A stretch of DNA of 64,000 bases from an uncultured Victivallales bacterium (GCA_903837355.1 CAILUI010000180.1:54369-118368); one strand, 5' to 3'. Numbered from the stretch's first letter, positions 1-8,494 are shown. Numbers and translations: made by a program. The notes: generated by a model from the sequence alone, not told the origin.

Positions 1-1
1 G

Positions 2-715
2 ACCAACGATGGCGGTTGCGGCGCCGCCGCCGCCTTGGGGTGGCGTTTCCTCGATGCGGCCGGACGAGACCTCCCCGACGGCGGCGCGGCACTGGCCCGA
101 CTGGACCGCATCGTGCCTCCTGCCGAGCCGCGCTGGCACATCCCGGTGGAGGCCCTCTGCGACGTCACTAACCCGCTCTGCGGCGAGCATGGCGCCGCCG
201 CGGTCTACGGGCCCCAGAAGGGCGCCACTCCCGACCAGGTTCGCGAACTCGACGCCGCCTTGGGCGTCCTCGCTGAACGCTGGCGTGAAACGCTGGGCCT
301 GGACGTGGCCAACCAGCCCGGCGCCGGGGCGGCCGGCGGTTTCGGCGCCGGGGCGGTCGCTTTCCTCGGGGCACGCCTGGTGTCTGGGATCGATACCATC
401 GCCGAACTGACCGGGCTTACCGACCGGCTGCGCGAGGCCGACTGGGTGGTGACCGGCGAAGGCCGTTTTGACGAGTCCTCGCTGCTGGGAAAAGTCGTGT
501 CAGGGGTCCTGCGTCGCGCCGCTCTGGGGGGCGCTCGCGTCGCCGTGCTGGCAGGGTCGGTGGCTCTGGGGCGCGCCGAGTGGCTGGCCGCAGGCGTTCA
601 CGAGGCTGAGGCCTGTGCCCCGAGTGGGATGTCGAGCGCCGACGCCATGCACCAGGCCGAGGAGTTGCTGCGCTTGGCTGCCCTGCGCCTGGCTCCCCGC
701 CTGCGTTTCCCCTGA
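2..715 (+). CDS. Glycerate kinase, 3' part (5' end outside window)
   Basis: This is the C-terminal part of a type-1 (GlxK/GarK family) glycerate kinase, which phosphorylates D-glycerate to a phosphoglycerate with ATP. The frame is open from base 2 and begins with TNDGGCG, the family's Asn-Asp-Gly-Gly signature. GAGAAGGFGAG and the VVTGEGRFDESSLLGK segment, both typical of the C-terminal half, follow. An internal ATG at 35 would remove the signature, so the true start lies left of the window. About 237 residues are visible of a family length near 370-380. It ends 53 bases before a convergent gene. Family assignment is firm; the substrate isomer and pathway role are inferred. Confidence 0.88.
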   Translation, partial: TNDGGCGAAAALGWRFLDAAGRDLPDGGAALARLDRIVPPAEPRWHIPVEALCDVTNPLCGEHGAAAVYGPQKGATPDQVRELDAALGVLAERWRETLGLDVANQPGAGAAGGFGAGAVAFLGARLVSGIDTIAELTGLTDRLREADWVVTGEGRFDESSLLGKVVSGVLRRAALGGARVAVLAGSVALGRAEWLAAGVHEAEACAPSGMSSADAMHQAEELLRLAALRLAPRLRFP

Positions 716-768
716 TGCCAGCGGACGTCTGGCCCGCCGCGCCACGGCGGCGAAGTCGGTGGCGCGCG

Positions 769-1245
769 TCAGGCCCCGCCCACGCGCCGCTGGCGCTTGC
801 CCAGATCCGTATCCTGCCCGGTCGCCAGCGAGTAGAAGGTACACTTGCGAGGCTTATCGCAGCAACAAGCGTAGATATGGCTCAGGTTCACGTAACGGTA
901 GGACTGCACGTAGCCGTCATGCAGAGCCAACTGCCTGCCAAAGTTCTTGATCGCCCCACAGTCGCAGGCAATCCCTTCGTAATCCGGCTCGAGATTGCCG
1001 TCGACACCCGTACGGGCCGACATGATCTTCTTGTACTCGATGTGCGGCGTGAACTTACAGACCGCGTGCTGCATGCACGTGTGGATGATGTGAGCCTGAT
1101 CCAGGCTGCTGGCCCACTCGGGAATCTGGTCGAAGGTACTCGGATATACCTGCGGCGCGGCCTTGACCTTGTCCGCTTTGGGCGAACGAGACGCAGGATC
1201 TTCCTTCTTGCCGAAGAGACCCAGGATACCGTCAAGCAACCCCAT
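769..1245 (-). CDS. Cysteine-rich protein of unknown function
   Basis: I do not recognise this 158-residue protein. The chosen ATG (1245) has an AGGAAAGG Shine-Dalgarno-like stretch 12 bases upstream; the longer frame to 1392 has no such support. The N-terminus (MGLLDGILGLFGKK) is a short amphipathic stretch that could touch the membrane. The body carries clustered cysteines: C-x5-C near the middle, IACDCG, then ACCCDKPRKC near the C-terminus. This spacing suggests a bound metal or structural disulfides. It is the last gene on the minus strand after the MglA-like GTPase and the Roadblock protein, so it may be co-transcribed with them, although the gap to the Roadblock gene is 229 bases. Confidence 0.7.
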   Translation of the reverse strand: MGLLDGILGLFGKKEDPASRSPKADKVKAAPQVYPSTFDQIPEWASSLDQAHIIHTCMQHAVCKFTPHIEYKKIMSARTGVDGNLEPDYEGIACDCGAIKNFGRQLALHDGYVQSYRYVNLSHIYACCCDKPRKCTFYSLATGQDTDLGKRQRRVGGA

Positions 1246-1474
1246 ACGCCAGCCGTGCCTTTCCTCTGGGCGGCAGACCACCGCCAGAACTCTCGAGTTC
1301 CTCAAACAGCCACGCACGAAGACGCGCTGCCCGGCACCGGAAAACACCGCACTATCGTCAGCGTACGTTAGCATGGGTCTACGGAATAGCAACTTTCCGG
1401 AAACCCACCGTTGCCGGCGGCACGTCGACGGACTCTGGGTGCCAGGCCGGGCCTGGGACGGGTTACGCGCCCGG

Positions 1475-1951
1475 TCAACCCGCTGAGCCGGCGAAGATAT
1501 CCGCCGTGTCCTTCAGCACGAAGTTGCGGTCGACCGAGTCCTCGCCCGTAGCCCCACGCTCCCGGATGGACTCAAAGACGCCGCGCACGGCCGCGGCGGC
1601 GGTAGGCGTGTAGAGCTTGACCAGGCCGACGCGGTGTTCGCCGGAGAACATCACCACCAGAATAACCTCGTCGGTGGCGGCCGCCATCAGAATGCTGCGC
1701 TTCAGCCCCTGGTGCAGTACGGAGCTGAATTCGTCCTCCCCCAGCAGTCGCGCCAGTTCGCGTGTAGCCGCGAAGACACCGGCCCCGAGCGCCGAGATCA
1801 GCAGCGGGTCATGGCGACTTACGTTCTCGTGCGCCAGCACGTGCCCGGCGCCGTCACAGATGAGGCAACTATCCGCTTCGGACTGGTCAAGGAGTTCGGT
1901 GAGGATCTTGCGCAGCCGGCTGACATCCTTGCGGGTCAGTTCGTAGGTCAT
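1475..1951 (-). CDS. Roadblock/LC7 domain protein
   Basis: A 158-residue Roadblock/LC7 protein. The central part (residues about 14-125) has the family pattern: an N-terminal helix, the CLICDGAGHVLAHE strand-turn-strand, a second helix (LISALGAGVFAATRELARLLG), then strands around ILMAAATDEVILVVMFSGEHRVGLVKLY. In bacteria such proteins partner MglA-type GTPases as MglB-like activators or scaffolds. The gene lies 93 bases downstream of the MglA-like gene on the same strand, which fits that pairing. A C-terminal tail of about 30 residues follows the domain. Family call is firm; GAP activity is inferred only from neighbourhood. Confidence 0.88.
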   Translation of the reverse strand: MTYELTRKDVSRLRKILTELLDQSEADSCLICDGAGHVLAHENVSRHDPLLISALGAGVFAATRELARLLGEDEFSSVLHQGLKRSILMAAATDEVILVVMFSGEHRVGLVKLYTPTAAAAVRGVFESIRERGATGEDSVDRNFVLKDTADIFAGSAG

Positions 1952-2044
1952 CTTCGAATTCCCTTGCGTTCGCAGGCGACAGCCCCGATCGGCGCTGCCG
2001 CGACCGCCGCCCGGGGAGGTGAAGCTCCGGGAAGCACGGGAAGA

Positions 2045-2680
2045 TCAGACAAGCTTGATATCACGGGTCTTGCCGGCGGGCGTGTTGCTGGCGTCCTTGA
2101 CGAAGCGGTGCAGCACCAGCCGGGCGATCATGTTCAGCGTCTCAAACACCCCTTCGCCGCTGGTTGCCACGGAGGGGAAGTGGGGACGTCTCTTACCCCG
2201 GTTGTTCAGGAGGAACTCCATGAAATGCACCGGAGCCACATTCGGCAGATCACGCTTGTTATACTGCAGAACGTAGGGGATGTCGTCCAGTTTCTTGTTC
2301 TGCGGCAGCAAGTTCTGCTGCAGGTTCTTGAAGCTCTCGACGTTAGCAGCCATTTCGGCCCACTGGCTGTCGGCCACGAAGACCACCCCGTCCACACCGC
2401 GCAGGACGATGGCGCGGGTGGTGTTGTACATCACCTGCCCTGGCACCGTATACATCTGGAAGCGCGTTGTGAACCCCTGGACCACATCGGCCACCAAGGG
2501 CATGAAATCGAAAAACAGCGTGCGATCTTTCACCGTGTCCAGAGAGGTCAGGTCACCTTTATGGTCCGGCTTGATCAGACGGTGCACCACCTCCAGATTT
2601 GTGGTCTTGCCGCAGCGCGCCGGACCGTAGTAGACGATCTTGAGCTGGATCTCGCGCGTTTCCTGATTCACGAACGCCAT
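2045..2680 (-). CDS. MglA-type small Ras-like GTPase
   Basis: A 211-residue cytoplasmic GTPase of the MglA group, which controls cell polarity and gliding or type IV pilus motility in known cases. The P-loop is GPARCGKTT (residues 19-27). Switch I is followed by RTLFFDFMPL (53-62). The G3 region is TVPGQ (78-82), the MglA-specific form of DTAGQ, and G4 is NKRD (141-144). I chose the start at 2680 because MAFVNQETREIQLKIVYYGP aligns with the usual MglA N-terminus and GGAG lies about 9 bases upstream. The Roadblock gene follows on the same strand. A large protein with a C-terminal Roadblock-like domain is encoded divergently. Confidence 0.93.
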   Translation of the reverse strand: MAFVNQETREIQLKIVYYGPARCGKTTNLEVVHRLIKPDHKGDLTSLDTVKDRTLFFDFMPLVADVVQGFTTRFQMYTVPGQVMYNTTRAIVLRGVDGVVFVADSQWAEMAANVESFKNLQQNLLPQNKKLDDIPYVLQYNKRDLPNVAPVHFMEFLLNNRGKRRPHFPSVATSGEGVFETLNMIARLVLHRFVKDASNTPAGKTRDIKLV

Positions 2681-3004
2681 GTGCCGTATCTCCATGCGGC
2701 TGAAGGCCAGCCTACCCACCCCCTTGCGCTGCGAGGCAGAACTCCACCCGATTGCCGGCCCGTCGACCGTACCGGACTCCGTGAACCACGGCCTGGGGTG
2801 GACCGAGCCAGCCCCTGGGCCGTGTACGCGTCCTACAAACTCGACTGGATTTCCTTGGAATTCAAGTCATCTTGCTTGCAGAATGTCGGTAAGGTGCCGG
2901 CTTGGACCGGGTTACTGGCTGGCAACGTGCTGGGTTGGGCCGTGTGGTTTCGTCAAGCGCCGCGAGCGCGTCGCAGGGTAGTGCGCAGGTAAGGAACTTC
3001 GGCC
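2681..3004. other. Divergent intergenic region
   Basis: This 324-base gap separates the minus-strand MglA-like gene from the plus-strand scaffold gene. A patch around 2840-2890 is less GC-rich than its surroundings and is the likeliest place for promoters. I find no convincing -35/-10 pair on either strand. The AAGGA before the ATG at 3005 is the only clear signal. No ORF with coding character is visible. Confidence 0.5.
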
Positions 3005-6000
3005 ATGAGTCTGGCAAGACGCATTTTCGACGGGTTTCTCGGTAGGAAAGACAAGGACGAGGACCGGCCGAAGGGCGTCGAGCCGCCCAAGACTGCAGGG
3101 GCGCCAGAGCCACCGAAGGTAGGGAAGGGCGTGCCTCCACCGCCCAAGGTGGTTCGCGTGGAGCCGCCGGCGGGGGCTGCGGTCCCGCCCGACCGGCGCC
3201 ACGAGAGCCAGACGTTCCCGGTCAGTGCCGCGCGGCTCCCGCACACCGGTGCACCGCCAGAGGTCCCGGCCCGGAGCGACGAGTCCGCGGGCGTCGGAGC
3301 ACGCATGCGCTTGACGCCGCTGCGGCCCGCGGGGGTCGAAACTCCGGCGGGCAAGGTCGCCGCCGAGGACCCGTTGCGCCGCAGTCAGACCATCCGGGTC
3401 TCGCTGCCGAGCCAGGGCTCTGCGCCTGCGGGGGCCGCCCACGGTATCTCGATCAGGCCCGACGAGATGCGCCGCAGTCAGACCGTCCGCGTCAACCCGC
3501 CCCCCGGCACCGCCGCGAGACCGGTCGCGACACCGGCTCTGCAGCGCGTTCGCCTGCGTCCGGCCACGGAGCCGACGCCGCGGCCAGGGGTCGAGCTTCC
3601 CCTGCGCGCTCTGCTGATGGCCTTGCCGCCGAGTCTGCGCGGACCCGCCTGGAGCGCGGACGATCTGCCGGACGGCAGCCTGTTCGTGGACCCGGAACAG
3701 CTTCGCACGCAACTCGCAGAGGGTGCCGTGTGCGTGCCGGCCGAGGAAGCGCGGCGCTACCTTCCGGAGGGATGGCTGGATGACAACGCGATCGGAGATC
3801 TGGATTTGGACCTTGCCGAGGTGATGGCGGTCACCCCCATCGACCTCATCCCCGTGGCCCCGCCGCGTGCGGTGCCGGCCGCGCCCTCTGCGGCAGCGGC
3901 TGACCCGGAGCTAGAGCAGGACCCGGAGCTAGAGCAGGACCCGGAGCTGGAGCAGGACCCGGAGCTAGAGCAGGACCCGGAGCTGGAGCAGGACCCGGAG
4001 CTGGAGCAGGACCCGGAGCTGGAGCAGGACCCGGAGCTGGAGCAGGACCCGGAGCTGGAGCAGGATGCCGTTCCGCTACCGCCCGCGTCTTCCGTGGTGC
4101 AGTTGCCGTGCGCGGTTATCCTGGCGGCCCTGCCGGCGCCGCTGCGCGGGCCAGCCTGGCGGGACACGGGGATGCCGGACCGCGCCGTTCCCCTCGAACG
4201 GGACCCCTTGCTGGAGCAACTGCGCTCCGGTCGGGTGAGCGTGAAAATGGAGATGGTCGCTACCGCGCTGCCGCCGGGGTGGATCGCCCCAGGGGCCTGT
4301 GGCGAGGTGGTCCTTGACCTTCCCGCAGTGGTCAGCGCCCTGCCGCCGGAATGGTTGCAGCCGAGCAGTGAGGAGGACCATGAAGGGGCTGCGGCAGAAG
4401 CCCTACCCCTCCTGTTTGTGCGGGCCGGAGCACCACCGGTCCCCCCGGTCGCCGAGATCAGCGTCCCTGTCGTGGTTGCTCCTCCCGTCGTCCAGATGCC
4501 GCCTGTGGCTCGGCCCCCGGTCGCCGAGATCAGCGTCCCTGTCGTGGTTGCTCCTCCCGTCGTCCAGGTGCCGCCTGTGGCTCCGTCGCCAGTCGCTGAG
4601 GACACCAGGGTCGCGCTGCCGGTGCGGCTTGCCCTGTCGGCCCTGCCGCCAGCCCTGCGTGGGCCCGCCTGGCACGCCGAGGGTCCGGTGGGTGCCGTGC
4701 TCAGCATTCCCCGCGAGCACCTGCTACGGCAGCTCGCTGGCGGGCGAGTCGAGCTCAGTGTGGATCTGGTGCGAGCTCAGCTTCCCGCCGGCATGTGCGC
4801 CCCGGACGCCCAGGGCACGCTTGTTTTCGACCTTGCGACCGTCGTCGCCGCGCTCCCCCCTGAACTGCTACAGACCAGTGGCGACTTGGATCCGGAGGCC
4901 AAGGCTGTGGTCGTGATGGGCAACTTGTTCAGCGCGGCGCTGCCGCCGCCGCCCGCGCCGCCGCCGCCTGGTCTGCCCGAGACGATCTCCTTACCGTGCA
5001 GTGCTGTCCTTGGCGCGCTTCCGGCCGCCTGGCGCGGAGCCGCCTGGCGTGCCACGGACTTCCCGGATATCCGCTTCGACCTGCCGCGGGTGGACCTGCT
5101 GCGTCAACTGGCCGGCGGAAGCGTCGCGGTGTCGCTGTCGCTACTCCAGGGGAAGCTTCCGCTCGGTTGGGTCGCAGAGAACGCCGCCGGCAACGTCGTG
5201 CTGAACCTGGCCGACGTGGTGGCCGCCGTACCGCCGGAGTGCATGGCCGTGCAGGAGGACCTGGCGGACGACGTGGTGGCTGCCGCGCAACTGGGTCGGC
5301 TGTTTGCCCCCGCCTTGCCGCCGCCCCCCGTGGCGCCTTCGGCGGTTATCCCTGTGGCCGCGGCTCCTGCGCCTGTAGTGCCCCTGCCGCGCCCGGCGGC
5401 GCCCCGTCCAGCCGAGCCTCTTCCCGATGAACCACGTCGTCCGGCGGTGACCGTGATGTCTGCGTCGGCAGTAGCCGTTCTGCCGTCCGCACCGCCCCTC
5501 CCATCTGGCCTTGACACGGACGAGCTTCCGGAGCAGCCACTGCCGCTGTCCACACCGGCGGAGGCCGCGGATGCCGATGGCATCACAACCTCGCCGCTGC
5601 CGTCCTGGAACGGTGTCGAAGGCTCCTTGGAGCGTGCTCCGCGTGGCATTGATCTGAACGTGGCTCGGGCCGCGGAACTGATGCTGCTGCCGGGGGTGGG
5701 CGCATCGCGGGCGCAGGCGATCGTCGCCGCCCGCACCGCCCGCGGAAGCTTCGACTCGATCTACGATCTGGCGGCGGTTCCTGGGGTCGGCCCGGCGGTG
5801 TTCCGACGCATGACCGGCCTCTCCCCGCAGAACCGCGCGGATCGGCACGCCGTCATGGAGCACTACCTCACCCTCCCCGCCGATTCACGGCCGCTGCTGG
5901 AACGGATTGTCGAGGCGATCCGCGCCGAAATGGGTGCTGCTGGAGCGGTGTTGACCAATCTCGAAGGGATGCCGCTTGCGGTCTCCGGCGGGGTGCCGGA

Positions 6001-6262
6001 AGCGCACCGCTACGCAGCCTTGGGCAGCCGTTTCTTCTTCCGTACCCGCCGCCATTTGCAGCGTTTCGTCGACCGCGCTTCGGACTGCATCATCCTGCCG
6101 GGCAGCACGCCGCCCCTGCTGCTGCTGTCCAGTGAGGACGTGGTGGTTATCCTCACGCTGACCGGCAGTGCTGTGCTGCAGAAACGGCTGACGCGGGCGC
6201 GCCGGGCGATGCGTGAGGTCGGGTGGCTACTGAGCCGCCGCGCCGTGGTCCTGCACGTCTGA
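3005..6262 (+). CDS. Large repeat scaffold with HhH and C-terminal Roadblock-like domain
   Basis: An 1,085-residue protein I cannot name. Residues 1-195 are proline-rich and low complexity, with three Ser-Gln-Thr sites (T70, T129, T160), two of them in the context RRSQT-x-RV. Four divergent copies of an unrecognised module of about 85 residues follow, at about 198-282, 367-453, 538-623 and 663-749. Each has LP-x-ALP near the start, RG(P/A)AW soon after, and LP-x-G(W/M), DLA and ALPP later. Linkers hold nine DPELEQ hexapeptides (300-353) and a doubled 24-residue Pro/Val repeat. Residues 881-940 form a ComEA-like helix-hairpin-helix domain with two LPGVG/VPGVG hairpins. Residues about 947-1085 resemble Roadblock/LC7. 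AAGGA precedes the ATG. The GTPase and Roadblock neighbours suggest a scaffold or effector for that module (inference). Confidence 0.85.
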   Translation: MSLARRIFDGFLGRKDKDEDRPKGVEPPKTAGAPEPPKVGKGVPPPPKVVRVEPPAGAAVPPDRRHESQTFPVSAARLPHTGAPPEVPARSDESAGVGARMRLTPLRPAGVETPAGKVAAEDPLRRSQTIRVSLPSQGSAPAGAAHGISIRPDEMRRSQTVRVNPPPGTAARPVATPALQRVRLRPATEPTPRPGVELPLRALLMALPPSLRGPAWSADDLPDGSLFVDPEQLRTQLAEGAVCVPAEEARRYLPEGWLDDNAIGDLDLDLAEVMAVTPIDLIPVAPPRAVPAAPSAAAADPELEQDPELEQDPELEQDPELEQDPELEQDPELEQDPELEQDPELEQDPELEQDAVPLPPASSVVQLPCAVILAALPAPLRGPAWRDTGMPDRAVPLERDPLLEQLRSGRVSVKMEMVATALPPGWIAPGACGEVVLDLPAVVSALPPEWLQPSSEEDHEGAAAEALPLLFVRAGAPPVPPVAEISVPVVVAPPVVQMPPVARPPVAEISVPVVVAPPVVQVPPVAPSPVAEDTRVALPVRLALSALPPALRGPAWHAEGPVGAVLSIPREHLLRQLAGGRVELSVDLVRAQLPAGMCAPDAQGTLVFDLATVVAALPPELLQTSGDLDPEAKAVVVMGNLFSAALPPPPAPPPPGLPETISLPCSAVLGALPAAWRGAAWRATDFPDIRFDLPRVDLLRQLAGGSVAVSLSLLQGKLPLGWVAENAAGNVVLNLADVVAAVPPECMAVQEDLADDVVAAAQLGRLFAPALPPPPVAPSAVIPVAAAPAPVVPLPRPAAPRPAEPLPDEPRRPAVTVMSASAVAVLPSAPPLPSGLDTDELPEQPLPLSTPAEAADADGITTSPLPSWNGVEGSLERAPRGIDLNVARAAELMLLPGVGASRAQAIVAARTARGSFDSIYDLAAVPGVGPAVFRRMTGLSPQNRADRHAVMEHYLTLPADSRPLLERIVEAIRAEMGAAGAVLTNLEGMPLAVSGGVPEAHRYAALGSRFFFRTRRHLQRFVDRASDCIILPGSTPPLLLLSSEDVVVILTLTGSAVLQKRLTRARRAMREVGWLLSRRAVVLHV
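3902..4063 (+). repeat. Nine tandem copies of an 18-bp coding repeat (DPELEQ)
   Basis: Starting at 3902, 18-base units repeat nine times without interruption inside the scaffold gene, each encoding Asp-Pro-Glu-Leu-Glu-Gln. Units differ only by silent changes (cta or ctg for Leu), so the array is probably recent and may vary in copy number between strains. The encoded stretch is a strongly acidic spacer between the first and second 85-residue modules. Confidence 0.97.
4442..4585 (+). repeat. Two direct copies of a 72-bp coding repeat
   Basis: Two nearly identical 72-base units (about 4442-4513 and 4514-4585) lie in the scaffold gene and encode a 24-residue Pro/Val-rich linker containing AEISVPVVVAPPVVQ. 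They separate the second and third 85-residue modules. Differences are confined to a few bases at the unit ends. Confidence 0.93.
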
Positions 6263-6319
6263 TCGGGTGCCGGCAGGCCAGGGGCCGCCGGCAGGTACGT
6301 CTGTTGGAGACAGCGCCTC

Positions 6320-7174
6320 ATGTCCAGCGGCGATGAGTTGCCAGTGGAACTGCAGTGGGCGTGGACGAACAGTGACCGTCGCACGTTGCTGGGACGCTTC
6401 CATCGTGGCTTGCAGCACCTGCTGGCGGTGTTTGAGGCCTGGCGTCAGCAGGACGATGGTGGCCGGGCCGCCGCCGTCAAGGAACTGGCCGACCGCCTCG
6501 AAGCCGCGGGTACCGACCTCGATGTCTGCGCGTCGAACTGCCACGCCTTGGCGAACACCCTGCGCTCCCACGTCGGCATCGACGGCGCCCCCCCCGCCTC
6601 GGCTCAGGCCGCGGTGCGTCTGAGCAGGGCCATGGGATCGCCGGTCATCCTGACACGAACCACGATTGCCCAGTTGGCGGGGAAGACGCTGCGGCTTGAA
6701 TACATCGAAGGCGCCAACGCCATCGTTCAGGTCAACGGCGAGTACTGGGGGACGCCTCTGGACCGCGTTCTGGTGGTGCAGGAACTCCCCGCGCCGGATG
6801 GCTCCGCCGCGGATTCCCTGCCGCCGCAGACTCCGATCGCAGCGTTGCCCGCCTTCGTCTTCCGTTTGGACCGCATGGAACTCAGCAACGCGATCCAGTT
6901 CCTGACCATGACGGCTCGGACCGGTATCCTGTCAGTGACCCCGGTAGCGGGGTCACTACGGGGGCGCCTGGTGCTGGTCTTGGGACGCGTCGTCCACGCC
7001 GCCTTTGGCGCCTACACGGACGTGGAGGCTGTGGCGCGCATGATGAATCTGGGGGCTTCGGCGGCGACGTTTGAGAACGACGAGGCTGCCAGCACCGCAG
7101 AGCGGACGCTGAACCTGGCGACGGACCAATTGCTGATCGAGTCGGCTGTCAAGGCGGACGAGTTGGCGTCCTAA
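6320..7174 (+). CDS. DUF4388 (PATAN-like) domain protein
   Basis: A 284-residue cytoplasmic protein. Residues about 178-284 match DUF4388/PATAN: RLDRMELSNAIQFLTMTARTG, then ILSV, GRLVLVLGRVVHAAFG, a helix over EAVARMMNLG, TFENDE, and a final LATDQLLIESA helix. PATAN domains occur in bacterial signalling proteins tied to motility and polarity and often sit near MglA/Roadblock genes. The N-terminal 110 residues are helical and unrecognised, followed by a small beta-rich segment (about 110-150). It starts 57 bases after the scaffold gene on the same strand, probably in one transcript. The exact role is unknown. Confidence 0.82.
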   Translation: MSSGDELPVELQWAWTNSDRRTLLGRFHRGLQHLLAVFEAWRQQDDGGRAAAVKELADRLEAAGTDLDVCASNCHALANTLRSHVGIDGAPPASAQAAVRLSRAMGSPVILTRTTIAQLAGKTLRLEYIEGANAIVQVNGEYWGTPLDRVLVVQELPAPDGSAADSLPPQTPIAALPAFVFRLDRMELSNAIQFLTMTARTGILSVTPVAGSLRGRLVLVLGRVVHAAFGAYTDVEAVARMMNLGASAATFENDEAASTAERTLNLATDQLLIESAVKADELAS

Positions 7175-7243
7175 GGCGAGCCCGTGCGCCGTCAGGACGG
7201 CGCTGCGAAGCGGCACGGCCGGTCGGGGCGGCGGGGCAGGGGA

Positions 7244-8347
7244 TCACTCGGTCATCCAGTACAGGAGCGCCTCGCAACCGGGCTCCTCCTGGGGACAACC
7301 GGGGCAGATGGCGCCGGATTCCGGGAGCCTCGCTTCGCGCTGCTGCACGAAGAACTCCTCGCCGCGGTCGTCGTAGATGAATGTCCCGTTGGCGCTGCGA
7401 TCCACCACCATGAACTGGCCATTACGGTAACAGATATCGGCGTGGTGACGCGAGGCGGTCTCGACCTGTAGGACGATATCGTTACCGACGTCCCGGCCCA
7501 TCGAGATGGAGGTCTTGCTGTCGACCTGCAGCACCTTTTCACGGTAGATAAGGCACAGGCGGTTCGCGCGCAGCGGTGCGCTGGCAGGGGTGACCGGCGG
7601 TGTCGCGGGCACGCCGCCGACGGTGGGGTCGGCTGGGGGGACCGTGTCAGCCAGCGTCTTGGGGGCCTCTTCGGGAGGGCCTTTGATCTCGCGGAGAGTA
7701 ACTTTCCGTACGGCCATGCCGGAGACGGTGGCCCGGGGCCGCAGGCGGTTGACGGACGTCTTGAACTTGCTCCGCGGGTCAGGTTGGTAGGCTTGCGCTG
7801 TCGGCGCGGGCTCTGCCGGCGCCTGGGGGGGGGGCGTGTCACCCCACGACACCTCGTAGAGGTCGAGGTTCAGCTTCTCAACGGCCTCCCCGGTCATGGG
7901 CACAAAGCGCGGTTCGACGCGCTCCCCGGCCTGCTCCAGAACGTCGCCGGTGGCCACGATGCAACCGGCTTTGGCCAAGGTCGCCATGCGTGCCGCCAGT
8001 GTGACCACTTCGCCGGAATAGTTGCCGGCGCGGACGTGGACCAGCCCGCAGTGCAGTCCCATGCGGACGCGGATGCCGCTGTCGGCCAGGCCGCCGTCGA
8101 GGACGGCTTTCTGCATGCCGATGGCCGCATCGACCGCATCCCCGGCATCGAGAAACGAGCACAGCAGCGTTCCGCCGATGGAGCGCACCAGGTTGCCGGC
8201 ATATTTCTTGCGGAGATCCCCGAGGAGGGTCAGGCAACGCTGCTGACAGTCGCGGGCCTCACCCAGGCCCTTCTGCTCGCGGATCGTCCCGATGGTGGGG
8301 ATATCCACAAACATCAGGGTCAGATTCTGTGTCTGCTGATCTGCCAT
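7244..8347 (-). CDS. Degenerate class III nucleotide cyclase fused to FHA domain
   Basis: A 367-residue cytoplasmic protein. Residues about 8-168 fold like a class III adenylate/guanylate cyclase: LTLMFVDIPTIG supplies the first metal Asp (D15). The second metal Asp is missing, since the motif reads SIGGTLLCSF where IGD is expected (G59). The usual Asn before AAR is Thr (TLAAR, 116-120). Catalysis is therefore doubtful. A Pro-rich linker leads to an FHA domain (about 262-350) with intact MGRD (283-286), SRHH (299-302) and SANGTF (318-323), so phosphothreonine binding looks preserved. The tail has three cysteines (348, 351, 358). A strong promoter lies at 8466-8494. It probably acts as a phosphopeptide-reading regulator. 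Confidence 0.87.
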   Translation of the reverse strand: MADQQTQNLTLMFVDIPTIGTIREQKGLGEARDCQQRCLTLLGDLRKKYAGNLVRSIGGTLLCSFLDAGDAVDAAIGMQKAVLDGGLADSGIRVRMGLHCGLVHVRAGNYSGEVVTLAARMATLAKAGCIVATGDVLEQAGERVEPRFVPMTGEAVEKLNLDLYEVSWGDTPPPQAPAEPAPTAQAYQPDPRSKFKTSVNRLRPRATVSGMAVRKVTLREIKGPPEEAPKTLADTVPPADPTVGGVPATPPVTPASAPLRANRLCLIYREKVLQVDSKTSISMGRDVGNDIVLQVETASRHHADICYRNGQFMVVDRSANGTFIYDDRGEEFFVQQREARLPESGAICPGCPQEEPGCEALLYWMTE

Positions 8348-8465
8348 GTGAGCTGTCTACTACTCGCCGATGCTTCGACGCCCAGACCCGTAGGCGCAGA
8401 TATGCCAAGAGCCCCCATTCAGCGTGTGCCAGTCTGGAAGGGGGCTTCTGCCGCAACGATCCCTA

Positions 8466-8494
8466 ATCATACCGCCCGATTGGCGGCTTGTCAA
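8466..8494 (-). promoter_or_regulatory. Sigma-70-type promoter for the cyclase/FHA gene
   Basis: Read on the minus strand this is TTGACA (8494-8489), a 17-base spacer, then TATGAT (8471-8466): a perfect -35 and a 5/6 -10. Transcription would start near 8459, giving a leader of about 110 bases before the ATG at 8347. The leader contains an AGCCCCC/GGGGGCT inverted pair that may fold. Confidence 0.8.

Noticed and set aside
3902..4063. Possible CRISPR-like array
   Set aside because: The 18-bp units are contiguous with no spacers and lie in frame in a coding sequence.
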